Below are positions 24,155 through 31,731 of a stretch of 64,000 nt of DNA, piece after piece; the stretch's first letter is position 1, and each line of letters starts with the position of its first letter. Origin of the DNA: JASBRS01 sp964496495 (lineage in GTDB: Bacteria; Deinococcota; Deinococci; Deinococcales; Trueperaceae). The notes below the pieces were generated by a model. The model was not told where the DNA came from. It saw only the letters and a program-made list of their open reading frames with translations, and did not search any database. A program made the position numbers and the translations under genes. The stretch spans positions 62,001 through 126,000 of the forward strand of contig CAZBZU010000001.1 in the NCBI GenBank assembly GCA_964496495.1. The letters are read 5' to 3'.

Positions 24155-24846
24155 GGCTCCGTGGTCTTGTCCACCGGCCACAGGATCACGAAGCCGGCCT
24201 TGCGCAGGTGGGCGGCGAGCCCACGGCCGTCCAGGGTGTTCACGCGCAGAACGAAGGTCACGCTCTCGGCGTCGGCGCGCGAGGTCATCACGCTCGAGAC
24301 GTTGTACCTGCGTGCGGCGATGGCGCCGAGCAGCGAGGCGAGCTCGCCGGGACGATTGGCGACCTCGACCTCCAGGCGTGTCGCCGCCTCGTGTACCCCC
24401 GACATCTGGACCAGCGCGTCGAGCATGTCGATGCCGGTGATGATGCCGACCAACCGGGAACCGTCCATCACCGGCATGGCGCCGATCTTGTGCTCGCGGA
24501 GCACCTTGGCGGCCTCCTCGATGGGATCGAGCGGATGGGCCGTCAGGACGGGGGCGATCATGACCTTGCGGACGGGCTCCGTGGCGGCGACGCCGCGCGG
24601 CGCCAGCGGGTGATCGGCGCCGACCAGGCGCAGGTCACGGTCGGAGACGATGCCGATCAGCCGGTCGTGGCCGGCGTCGTCGCCGGCCGCTCCCTGGCTG
24701 CCGGCGTGGGCGGACCCGCTGCCGGCGCTCTCGAGGATCGGGAAGTGACGGATGTTGCGTTGCTCCATCAGCGTGCAGACGTCCCGGATGGGCATGTCGG
24801 GGCCGATGGCCACCACCTGACGCGTCATGATGTCCTGAACCAGCAT
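24151..24846 (-). CDS. acuB: AcuB-like CBS-pair and ACT domain protein
   Basis: A 231-residue regulator. Two CBS motifs (MLVQDIMTRQVVAIGPDMPIRDV and VRKVMIAPVLTAHPLDPIEEAAKVL) form a Bateman module that usually binds adenosine nucleotides. An ACT-like domain follows (RLEVEVANRPGELASLLGAIAARRYNV). A 20-residue Gly/Ala/Ser/Asp loop interrupts CBS1 near residues 45-65. AcuB belongs with AcuA and AcuC, but its molecular role is not well established. ATG 24846 has GGAGG upstream. Confidence 0.85.
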   Translation of the reverse strand: MLVQDIMTRQVVAIGPDMPIRDVCTLMEQRNIRHFPILESAGSGSAHAGSQGAAGDDAGHDRLIGIVSDRDLRLVGADHPLAPRGVAATEPVRKVMIAPVLTAHPLDPIEEAAKVLREHKIGAMPVMDGSRLVGIITGIDMLDALVQMSGVHEAATRLEVEVANRPGELASLLGAIAARRYNVSSVMTSRADAESVTFVLRVNTLDGRGLAAHLRKAGFVILWPVDKTTEP

Positions 24847-24873
24847 GGCATCCTCCGCGGGCGCAACCCGCCC

Positions 24874-24903
24874 GGTATCGTGACCGCTCCAGCCGACGAT
24901 ACC
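24874..24903. repeat. Inverted repeat GGTATCG-N16-CGATACC upstream of acuB
   Basis: Perfect 7-base arms at 24874-24880 and 24897-24903 lie in the 91-base gap between acuA and acuB. On the minus strand one arm contains TATCGT, a possible -10 box, so an internal promoter with an operator is conceivable. No regulator can be named. Confidence 0.35.
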
Positions 24904-24923
24904 GCCTGGGAGGGCGGCGTGGC

Positions 24924-24937
24924 GGGGCGAACGCCCC
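24924..24937 (-). terminator. Small hairpin directly after acuA
   Basis: GGGGCG-AA-CGCCCC abuts the acuA stop. It is short and lacks a T-tract, so it may only reduce read-through into acuB. Confidence 0.35.
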
Positions 24938-25561
24938 TCACCAGTAGAAACGAGGCTTGGTGCGGAGCCGGTGGAACTCCTCCACCACCACGGGGTCGGC
25001 ACGCTCCCCGACGCGCGCCATGAGCTGGTTGGCCGCGCTGCTGCGGATCTCGGCGTCGGCCGTGGGGAAGGGCACGAAGCCGGCGCTGCGGTAGAGGCGC
25101 TCCAGCAGCCGCTTGTACGCGAAGTCGTTGAGGCCGGTGCGGGAGAGGTCGTAGTGCCACACGTACATGGTGGCGAACACCACGGTGTCGTCGAAGCGCC
25201 CGTCCTCGAAGGATGCGGCCAGAAGGCGCTGGGCCAGGCGCTGCCCGCGGTAGGGCGGCGCCACCTCCACCGCGCCGAGCTCGATGATGCGACCGGTGCG
25301 GTCCTCACCCCACGACTCCACGTCGGAGGGCGGGTGGAAGGCGGCATAGGCCACCATCAGCTCGCCGTCGACGGCAATGCTGACGCACGTTTGCGGGTCT
25401 CGGGCGATGCCGACCAGCGCCTCGTGCTGCTTGGCGGCGGGACGGAACATGTCGATGGCGGGGTGGGGCCGGAGCGCGGCCAGAGCGTCGCCGCCGACGC
25501 AAACCTCGACGTGCGCGGCACCGGCCGGCGATGCGGTCTCCCGGTCCCCCGCGTCGCTCAT
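24938..25561 (-). CDS. acuA: AcuA-type protein acetyltransferase
   Basis: A 207-residue GNAT protein. The acetyl-CoA-binding segment is IELGAVEVAPPYRGQRLAQRLLAASFED, and VFATMYVWHYDLSRTGLNDFAYKRLLERLYRSAGF is the region conserved in AcuA. AcuA acetylates the active-site lysine of acetyl-CoA synthetase and turns it off, and AcuC reverses this. ATG 25561 lies 25 bases after the stop of the large P-loop/TPR gene, and no promoter box or clear ribosome site is visible in that gap. The two genes are probably co-transcribed. Confidence 0.85.
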   Translation of the reverse strand: MSDAGDRETASPAGAAHVEVCVGGDALAALRPHPAIDMFRPAAKQHEALVGIARDPQTCVSIAVDGELMVAYAAFHPPSDVESWGEDRTGRIIELGAVEVAPPYRGQRLAQRLLAASFEDGRFDDTVVFATMYVWHYDLSRTGLNDFAYKRLLERLYRSAGFVPFPTADAEIRSSAANQLMARVGERADPVVVEEFHRLRTKPRFYW

Positions 25562-25586
25562 CGGGCGCGGAAGGGGCCTGCCGGCA

Positions 25587-28500
25587 TCACGACAGGACCG
25601 GTCGCCGGCGGCTGCGCCAGCGTGCCACCAGCGCGTCGGGTAGGCGCGCCGGCCCTACGTCGGGGCGTTGCGTCAGGTCGAGCAGCGCCCCCAGCCTGGG
25701 GTGCGAGCGCCAGGCCCCGTCGGTCGACGGCACCCGCTCGGCGCCCTCGCCGAACGCTCGCAGCAAGCCCTCGTGATAGGCCGAGAGGTCGCCGTCCTCC
25801 AGCGCCAGCGCCAGCCGCTCGGCCGCCTCCCCGGAGGCACCCAGCTGGAGCTGCGCGGCGCTCGCCAGTGCCACGTACTGGGCCCGCAACCCGAGGTCCC
25901 CGCGTTCGCCCGGGTCGTCGGCAGGTAAGGCGCGACGCAGCGAGGTCTCTCCCCGGGCCAGCGTGGCCGCCGCCCCGCGCGCGTCGGCGTGGCGCAGGTG
26001 GGCGGTGGTGGCGGCCGTCAGCGCCACCGCACGCTGGTACTCGAACCTGGAGGCGTTCATCGCCCGCTCGGCGTGCTCGAGCGCGGCGGCAGGCTCTGCG
26101 GCGACGAGGCTGGCGAGGAGGTTGGCCTCGTGGACCAACATGCCGAACAGCTCCACGTCGGTCTTGGCCTCGAGCTGGCCCAGCACCTCGTCGATGCGTT
26201 CACGCGCGTGCCGCAGGTCCGGCAGGTCGACGTCGGGCAGCTGCAGCAAGGTCAGGGGGAGCCTGAAGGGTCGCGCCAGGCCGCGACAGGCGTAGGCGAG
26301 GCCGATGTGGAGCGTGGTACGGAGGATCCGGTAGTGGGCGTCGACCTCCAGCACGTCGGCGTAGGCACGGAAGCGGTCGATGCTGCGGGCGAGGGTGAAG
26401 GTGGCCTCCTCGAAGGCGCCTTCGGCGAGCAGTGCCAGGGCAGCCTCGTCGTCGACCTTGGCGAGCCAGAAGTCGCGTTCCACCGGCGGCGCTTCGGATG
26501 CCTCCAGGATGCGTCGGGCGGCGTCGAAGTCGGTGCGGGCGTTCCTCAGGTCGCCCCTTCGCCGGTGGAGCGTACCCCGCCGTGCCAGGAAGCGGGTCTG
26601 CTCCTGGTCCAGCGCGTCGGAGCTGGCCGCCAGACCGACCGCCGCATCCAGTTCCCGCAGCGCCTGGTCGAAGCGCCCCAGCTTCATGCAGACGTCGCCT
26701 CGCTGGAAGGCGATGCGCGCGCGGATGAGGTCGTCGTCGGTGGCGACGCCGGCGAAGTGCCTCAGCGCCCCCTCGAGGTCGCCGCGGTCCTTGGCGATGA
26801 GGCCGGCCCACACGGAGACCTTGGCTCGCGCCAGACAGGACTCGCTGTCGTCGCAGGTCATCCGCTCGAGCGGGGCCCGCGCCTCCTCGTCGACCAGCCG
26901 GGCGGCCTCGTCGAGGTCGCTGCGCCACCGTGCGATGCTGGCGCGCACCAGCGCGGCCTCCGCGCCGAGCAGAGGCACGGCCGAGGTGGGAGCTGCGTCC
27001 AGCAGGCGCTCGGCCGGCTCGAAGCGGCCCTTGAGCACCTCCCCCTCGGCGCGCTTGACCGTGGTCCAGGCCCGCGCTTCGTCGTCGCCTTCGCGCGCCA
27101 GGGCCTCGAAGGCGCTGCGGGCGTCGACGTGGTCGTAGCTGCCGAGCTTGACGTAGTGCGCCGCCACCTGCTTGGCGATGGCGAGGAACGCGGGGCTGCC
27201 CACGAGCTCCGCCTCGGCCGCCGCCCAGATGTGCCTCACCAGCGACTGCTGGATGCTGTGCCGCGCCAGCCAGGCCGACATGGTGTCCCAGTCGCGAGCC
27301 TCGAACACGTGATGGAGGAAGCGCGAGGCCTCCTCGCTGGTCGGAGAGGTGAAGGCGGCGTCCTGGTAGGCGTTCGCCGCGATGCTGTTGAGCGCGCGGT
27401 AGCGTGCCGGGTCGGTCTCGGTGAGCCGTTGACGCAGGGCGCGCGCCAACTGTCGCGAGAAGCAACGGTAGCTGCCGTCGGTGCCGGGCACCTGATCGAG
27501 GAAGGCCAGCTCGAAGGTGTTGAGCTCGCTCCTGCCCTCTCGCCTGAGGGTCGCCAGGGTGTCCCCCTCGAAGGTGGGGAACTCCGGGATGGACAGCACC
27601 GCGACCGCCGCCAGGAAGTCGCGCAGGCGCGCGTCGCCCGACGCCTCGACGAGCTTCCCGAGCTCCTCGATGGAGAGCTCGTTGCCACCCAGCGCCTCCT
27701 CGGCCTGCGGCTCCCGCACCTCGGCGAGCAGCGTCAGGGTGCGGAGCTCCTCGAAGGAGCGGCCCGCACGCTGCACGATGTCCTCCTGCTGGGACGAGGG
27801 CAGGTGGGGGAGCCGCGCCTTGACGAAGCGGCGTGCTTCGGCGGTGGTCGGGGGCGTGAGCTTCACCGGGCCCTCGAAGGCGCCCAGGCGCTGCATCGCT
27901 CTGGCGGGCACATCGGCCATGCTGGCCAGCACAGCGCTGTTGGGCAGGCGGCCGAGGGGCTCGAAGAGGGACAGCCACAGCCACTCCGAGGCCGTCACCC
28001 GCGGCACCTCCGGCGTGTTGAGGCGCAGCGGCACCATGCCGAGGCTGTCCTGCTGGGCCGACAACGACTGCGAGACGTGCACCAGGAAGACCAGCCGGCC
28101 CGTGTCCTGGCGTGCAGCGTCGATGATGATGCGGGCGATCTCCGCCTGCGCGTCGGCCTGGACCGCGAAGGCGCTGGAGCTCCCGATGCGGAGCAGCTTC
28201 GCTTCCACCAGGTCCGGCGCCACGCCCAGGGCGAGCGCCATGCGCGTGAGCGAGCCGGCCAGCTCGCTCGAGGCGAACTCCAGCCGCACGATGGTGTCCG
28301 CCGCTCTCGGCGGGATCTCCAGGGCGTGCTGGATGTAGTCCGCCAGCAGCGTCTTGCCGGACCCCGGCCGCCCCGTCACCAGCATCCGCGGCGTCTCGCT
28401 GCCTCGGACACCGCCCACGAAGGCGCGGTAGGCGCGGCGCTTCTCGCGCCCGAGGAGCTGGAGCACCTCCTGCTCGGCGGAGCTCCCCGGAGACAGCAGC

Positions 28501-28781
28501 ACCTCGAGCTCGGGCGAGCGCAGCGGCTCCTGGCCGCTCGACGCCCACAACTCGCTCAGGATCTCGAACAGCACGCGCTTGTCCGCGATCTTGCCCTTGT
28601 CGCGATAGATGATGTTGCGCACCACGTTGGGGTTCGCGCCCCGCCGCTCCATCTCCTTGCGGAGCCAGTTGATGCTGCCGAGCACGCCATGAACGTCGCG
28701 GCGGTGACCTACCGCCTCACGTACGTTCTCGAAGATCGGGCGCCAGGGGCTGACGTGCGCGGCGGTCGTCTTGGAAGCCAT
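25587..28781 (-). CDS. Large P-loop NTPase with TPR repeats, function unknown
   Basis: A 1064-residue soluble protein I cannot assign. Residues 1-125 form a basic helical domain (INWLRKEMERRGANPNVVRN) I do not recognise. Walker A is TGRPGSGKTLLADY, about residues 136-149. The candidate Walker B strand RLVFLVHVSQSL (about 229-240) has no Asp or Glu. A lid-like helical part continues to about residue 560. The rest is TPR-like (ALREL, ARTDFDAARRIL, EEATFTLARSIDRF). This is the build of STAND/AAA signalling ATPases and of MalT- or BTAD-type regulators, but no DNA-binding domain is evident at either end. ATG 28781 lies 7 bases after TAAAAT; ATG 28790 overlaps that box. acuA follows after 25 bases. 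Confidence 0.8.
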   Translation of the reverse strand: MASKTTAAHVSPWRPIFENVREAVGHRRDVHGVLGSINWLRKEMERRGANPNVVRNIIYRDKGKIADKRVLFEILSELWASSGQEPLRSPELEVLLSPGSSAEQEVLQLLGREKRRAYRAFVGGVRGSETPRMLVTGRPGSGKTLLADYIQHALEIPPRAADTIVRLEFASSELAGSLTRMALALGVAPDLVEAKLLRIGSSSAFAVQADAQAEIARIIIDAARQDTGRLVFLVHVSQSLSAQQDSLGMVPLRLNTPEVPRVTASEWLWLSLFEPLGRLPNSAVLASMADVPARAMQRLGAFEGPVKLTPPTTAEARRFVKARLPHLPSSQQEDIVQRAGRSFEELRTLTLLAEVREPQAEEALGGNELSIEELGKLVEASGDARLRDFLAAVAVLSIPEFPTFEGDTLATLRREGRSELNTFELAFLDQVPGTDGSYRCFSRQLARALRQRLTETDPARYRALNSIAANAYQDAAFTSPTSEEASRFLHHVFEARDWDTMSAWLARHSIQQSLVRHIWAAAEAELVGSPAFLAIAKQVAAHYVKLGSYDHVDARSAFEALAREGDDEARAWTTVKRAEGEVLKGRFEPAERLLDAAPTSAVPLLGAEAALVRASIARWRSDLDEAARLVDEEARAPLERMTCDDSESCLARAKVSVWAGLIAKDRGDLEGALRHFAGVATDDDLIRARIAFQRGDVCMKLGRFDQALRELDAAVGLAASSDALDQEQTRFLARRGTLHRRRGDLRNARTDFDAARRILEASEAPPVERDFWLAKVDDEAALALLAEGAFEEATFTLARSIDRFRAYADVLEVDAHYRILRTTLHIGLAYACRGLARPFRLPLTLLQLPDVDLPDLRHARERIDEVLGQLEAKTDVELFGMLVHEANLLASLVAAEPAAALEHAERAMNASRFEYQRAVALTAATTAHLRHADARGAAATLARGETSLRRALPADDPGERGDLGLRAQYVALASAAQLQLGASGEAAERLALALEDGDLSAYHEGLLRAFGEGAERVPSTDGAWRSHPRLGALLDLTQRPDVGPARLPDALVARWRSRRRPVLS

Positions 28782-28788
28782 TTGTGTC

Positions 28789-28794
28789 ATTTTA
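28789..28794 (-). promoter_or_regulatory. -10 box TAAAAT for P-loop/TPR gene
   Basis: On the minus strand TAAAAT ends 7 bases before ATG 28781. If transcription starts there, the first in-frame ATG at 28790 is not on the mRNA. A GAGGG just upstream of it could support the longer form instead. Confidence 0.55.
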
Positions 28795-28882
28795 CCCTCG
28801 TTCGGTAGGCAAGTACACAACCCGCGGAGGGGCTTCCCGCGCCGGGGTCGGGGCCGCGTCGGGAGCCTGGCGCCGCCGGTGC

Positions 28883-28888
28883 TATGCT
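28883..28888 (+). promoter_or_regulatory. -10 box TATGCT for mqnC
   Basis: TATGCT ends 7 bases before ATG 28896, with no ribosome site. The ATG inside the box (28884) is in frame and would be a false start. Confidence 0.65.
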
Positions 28889-28895
28889 CGTTTCC

Positions 28896-30092
28896 ATGAG
28901 CCTCCTCGAGAAGGCGGCCACAGGTCGGCGATTGACCCCCGACGAGGCCGTCTCGCTCTACCGCGTCCCGCTCTTCGGCCTGGCGTCGGCGGCCGACGCC
29001 GTGCGGCGGCAACGCACCGACCCGGCCGTCGTGAGCTACCTGATCGACCGCAACATCAACTACTCCAACGTCTGCTCGGTGGCCTGCAGCTTCTGCGGCT
29101 TCTACCGCACCCGGCGGCAGCCCGACGCCTACACACTCGGCTACGACGTCATCACCGAGAAGGTCCGGGAGCTCGAGGCCGTGGGAGGTACCCGCATCCT
29201 GATGCAGGGCGGCGTCAACCGCTACCTGCCGTTCGACTGGTACCTCGACCTGATGCGGCACCTCAAGGAGCATCACCCGGCCATCCGGGTGGAGGCCTTC
29301 AGCCCCGAGGAGATCAAGGGGCTGGCCGGCCTCACGGGCATGGCCCCCCGGGAGGTGCTGAGCGAGCTGAAAGCTGCCGGTCTCGACGGTCTCCCCGGCG
29401 GGGGCGGCGAGATCCTGGTGGATCGGGTCCGGCACGCCCAGCATGTGGCGCCGGGTCGCATCTCTGCCGACGACTGGATCGCCATCATGGCCGACGCTCA
29501 GCGCCTGGGGCTCTACACCACGGCCACCATGGTGATCGGCTTCGGCGAGACGGTGGCGGAGCGCGTGGAGAGCATGATGCGCATCCGCGACCAGCAGGAC
29601 CGCGCCCTGGCCGAGCACGGCAACGGCTTCTCAGCCTTCATCTCCTGGACCCTGCAGACGCAGGGCGTGCGGATCGAGCGGCGCGCCCCGGGTGCCGGAG
29701 CGCACGCGTACCTGCAGAACGTGGCCGTCAGCCGCCTGCTGCTGGACAACGTCACGAACTTCCAGGCCTCCTGGCCGACGATGGGCTACAAGGTGGCGCA
29801 GACGGCGCTGTCGTTCGGCTGCAACGACTTCGGCAGCACCATGCTGGAGGAGAATGTGGTGTCGCAGGCCGGCGCCCGCCACCGGGCCACACCCGAGCGC
29901 GAGATCGTCCGCCAGATCGTCGAGGCCGGCTACCGCCCCGCCCAGCGTGACAGCCTCTACGGCATCCTGCGCTACCCGGACGCGGAGGCGTTGCTGGCGC
30001 GCATCCCGGGGGGCGACGCCGGCACGGCCGAGGGCGCCCGCGATGGTGCCGACGCGGGCGGCGCCAGGCCCGGGGCGACCGCGCTCCGCTGA
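28896..30092 (+). CDS. mqnC: Cyclic dehypoxanthine futalosine synthase
   Basis: A 398-residue radical SAM enzyme of the futalosine menaquinone pathway. It cyclises dehypoxanthine futalosine. The [4Fe-4S] motif is NVCSVACSFCGFYR with Cys60, Cys64 and Cys67. Family stretches include GGTRILMQGGVN, VEAFSPEEIKGLA, GLDGLPGGGGEILVDRVR and FGCNDFGSTMLEENVVSQAG. The tail beyond about residue 370 is Gly/Ala/Asp-rich. It is followed 13 bases later by the aminodeoxyfutalosine deaminase, the enzyme two steps earlier, so the pathway is supported by two genes. Confidence 0.94.
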   Translation: MSLLEKAATGRRLTPDEAVSLYRVPLFGLASAADAVRRQRTDPAVVSYLIDRNINYSNVCSVACSFCGFYRTRRQPDAYTLGYDVITEKVRELEAVGGTRILMQGGVNRYLPFDWYLDLMRHLKEHHPAIRVEAFSPEEIKGLAGLTGMAPREVLSELKAAGLDGLPGGGGEILVDRVRHAQHVAPGRISADDWIAIMADAQRLGLYTTATMVIGFGETVAERVESMMRIRDQQDRALAEHGNGFSAFISWTLQTQGVRIERRAPGAGAHAYLQNVAVSRLLLDNVTNFQASWPTMGYKVAQTALSFGCNDFGSTMLEENVVSQAGARHRATPEREIVRQIVEAGYRPAQRDSLYGILRYPDAEALLARIPGGDAGTAEGARDGADAGGARPGATALR

Positions 30093-30105
30093 CGCCCCTC
30101 CGGCC

Positions 30106-31284
30106 GTGCTGCACCGCACCATCCTGCACGCCGAGGTGATCTACAACGGCCTGGGCACGCCCCGGGCCGACGGTGCGGTGGTGGTCCAGGACGACGGTGG
30201 CCGCCGGCGGGTGATCGCCGTGGAGGCCGCCGCCCGGGCGCGGGAGGCTTTCCCGGACGCCGATGAGCAGGACGCCGGCTTCGCCGTGTCGCCTCCGCCC
30301 GTGAACGCTCACACCCATCTCGAGCTGAGCGCCATGCCCTACAGCCGCGGCGCCTATGACGACTTCATCCGCGCGGTCATCCGCCACCGGCGCGAGCGTC
30401 CGGGCGGCCTGACGGCTGCGCGCGCCGGCGTGGCCGAGGTGCTCGCCGGCGGCGTGCGCGTGATCGGCGACATCGTCACCGACGACGAGGTCATGCGCTA
30501 CCTGGTGACGCACCCCGAGCTCGAGGGGGTCGCCTACTGGGAGGTGATCGGCCCCGATCCGTCCGACGCCGAGCGGTTGTTCGAGGAGGCGCGCCGGAAG
30601 CTGGCGGCCTTCCGGGAGCTGGAGCGCCCCGGCGGGGTGAGGGTGGGCATCAGCCCGCACACCCCGCACACGGTGAGCGCGCCGCTGCTGCGCAGGCTGG
30701 CGGCGCTCGCCCGGACCGACGGCCTGCCCCTGCAGATCCACGTGGCGGAGAGCCCCGGCGAGCTGGCACTGCACCGGCGCGGTGAGGGCCCGCTCGCCGA
30801 GCTCATGGCCGGCCTCGGCGTGCGCTGGCAGCCCAGCGGCCGCACGCCGGTGGGCTACCTCTCGGACCTGGGCGTGCTGGACGCGAGGCCCACGCTGGTG
30901 CACATGGTGCAGGTGGACGAGGAGGACGTCCGGGCGGTTCAGCGCGCAGGCTGTGTCGTGGTGCACTGCCCGAGGTCCAACGAGGCGCTGGCGTGTGGGC
31001 GCTTCCCCTGGGAGCTCTACGCCCGCCTGGGCGTGGACGTGGCATTCGGCACCGACTCGCGCGGCTCGAGCCCGTCCCTGGCGGTGACCGAGGAGGTCGC
31101 CTTCGCCCGTTCGCTTCACGGCGACAGGGCCAACGCGGTCGCGCTGGTGCGCGCGGCCGTCAAGGGCGGCTACCGGGCGCTGGGGCTGACGCCGCCGCAG
31201 GTCAGGCGAGGCGCGCCAGCCGAGGCCATGTTCGTGTGGCCCGTGTCGACTACCCGACATCGCGGGAGCTCGCGGCAACCGTAG
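30106..31284 (+). CDS. mqnX: Aminodeoxyfutalosine deaminase (amidohydrolase type)
   Basis: A 392-residue amidohydrolase. Metal and catalytic motifs are VNAHTHLELS, ISPHTPHTVSAPL, LQIHVAESPGEL, VVHCPRSNEALACG and FGTDSRGSSPSL, in the order of the guanine/SAH deaminase branch. Next to mqnC the expected reaction is deamination of aminodeoxyfutalosine to futalosine for menaquinone synthesis, as known for Deinococcus-type enzymes; the neighbour is the main evidence. GTG 30106 starts on LHRTILHAEVIYNG, typical of the family's first strand, and no ribosome site is clear. Confidence 0.75.
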   Translation: MLHRTILHAEVIYNGLGTPRADGAVVVQDDGGRRRVIAVEAAARAREAFPDADEQDAGFAVSPPPVNAHTHLELSAMPYSRGAYDDFIRAVIRHRRERPGGLTAARAGVAEVLAGGVRVIGDIVTDDEVMRYLVTHPELEGVAYWEVIGPDPSDAERLFEEARRKLAAFRELERPGGVRVGISPHTPHTVSAPLLRRLAALARTDGLPLQIHVAESPGELALHRRGEGPLAELMAGLGVRWQPSGRTPVGYLSDLGVLDARPTLVHMVQVDEEDVRAVQRAGCVVVHCPRSNEALACGRFPWELYARLGVDVAFGTDSRGSSPSLAVTEEVAFARSLHGDRANAVALVRAAVKGGYRALGLTPPQVRRGAPAEAMFVWPVSTTRHRGSSRQP

Positions 31285-31337
31285 ATTGGTACGAAGCTGG
31301 GGCGCGACCGGGGGTCCGTCGTGCCGTTGGAGGGTCC

Positions 31338-31664
31338 ATGGCAGACACGCATGTCTTCACCGATGACAACTTCCGCAGCGAGACCAGCGACGGCCTCGTG
31401 CTTGTAGACTTCTGGGCGCCCTGGTGCGGCCCCTGCCGACTGGTGGGGCCGGTGGTCGAGGAGCTCGCAGGCAGCTATCAGGGCAAGCTCAAGGTGGGGA
31501 AGCTCAACGTCGACGACAACCAACAGGTGGCCATGCAGTTCCGCGTGATGAGCATCCCCACGGTGATCCTGTTCAAGGATGGCCAGCCGGTCGAGACGAT
31601 GATCGGCGCCCAGCCGAAGAGCGCCTACCAGGCGCGGCTGCAGCCGTACTTGCAGGCGAACTGA
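31338..31664 (+). CDS. trxA: Thioredoxin
   Basis: A 108-residue thioredoxin with the active site FWAPWCGPCRLVGP (Cys30 and Cys33) and the cis-proline loop VMSIPTVILFKDGQ. It reduces protein disulfides in the cytoplasm using thioredoxin reductase. ATG 31338 has GGAGGG four bases upstream. No reductase gene is nearby. A TAGATT box overlaps the previous stop near 31282-31287 but is uncertain as a promoter. Confidence 0.96.
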   Translation: MADTHVFTDDNFRSETSDGLVLVDFWAPWCGPCRLVGPVVEELAGSYQGKLKVGKLNVDDNQQVAMQFRVMSIPTVILFKDGQPVETMIGAQPKSAYQARLQPYLQAN

Positions 31665-31699
31665 GGCGCGTTCGGGCGCGCCCTCGCGGCAACGTGGTA

Positions 31700-31728
31700 C
31701 GGGCGGGGCTCCCCCGGGGCCCCGCCCG
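31700..31728. terminator. Bidirectional hairpin between trxA and exported-protein gene
   Basis: CGGGCGGGGC (31700-31709) pairs perfectly with GCCCCGCCCG (31719-31728) around a 9-base loop, between two convergent stops. Confidence 0.6.
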
Positions 31729-31731
31729 CGT

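Noticed and set aside
25989..28808. Plus-strand open frame of 939 codons opposite the P-loop/TPR gene
   Set aside because: His/Val/Gly/Gln-rich shadow. The minus-strand protein has a real Walker A and TPR-like helices.
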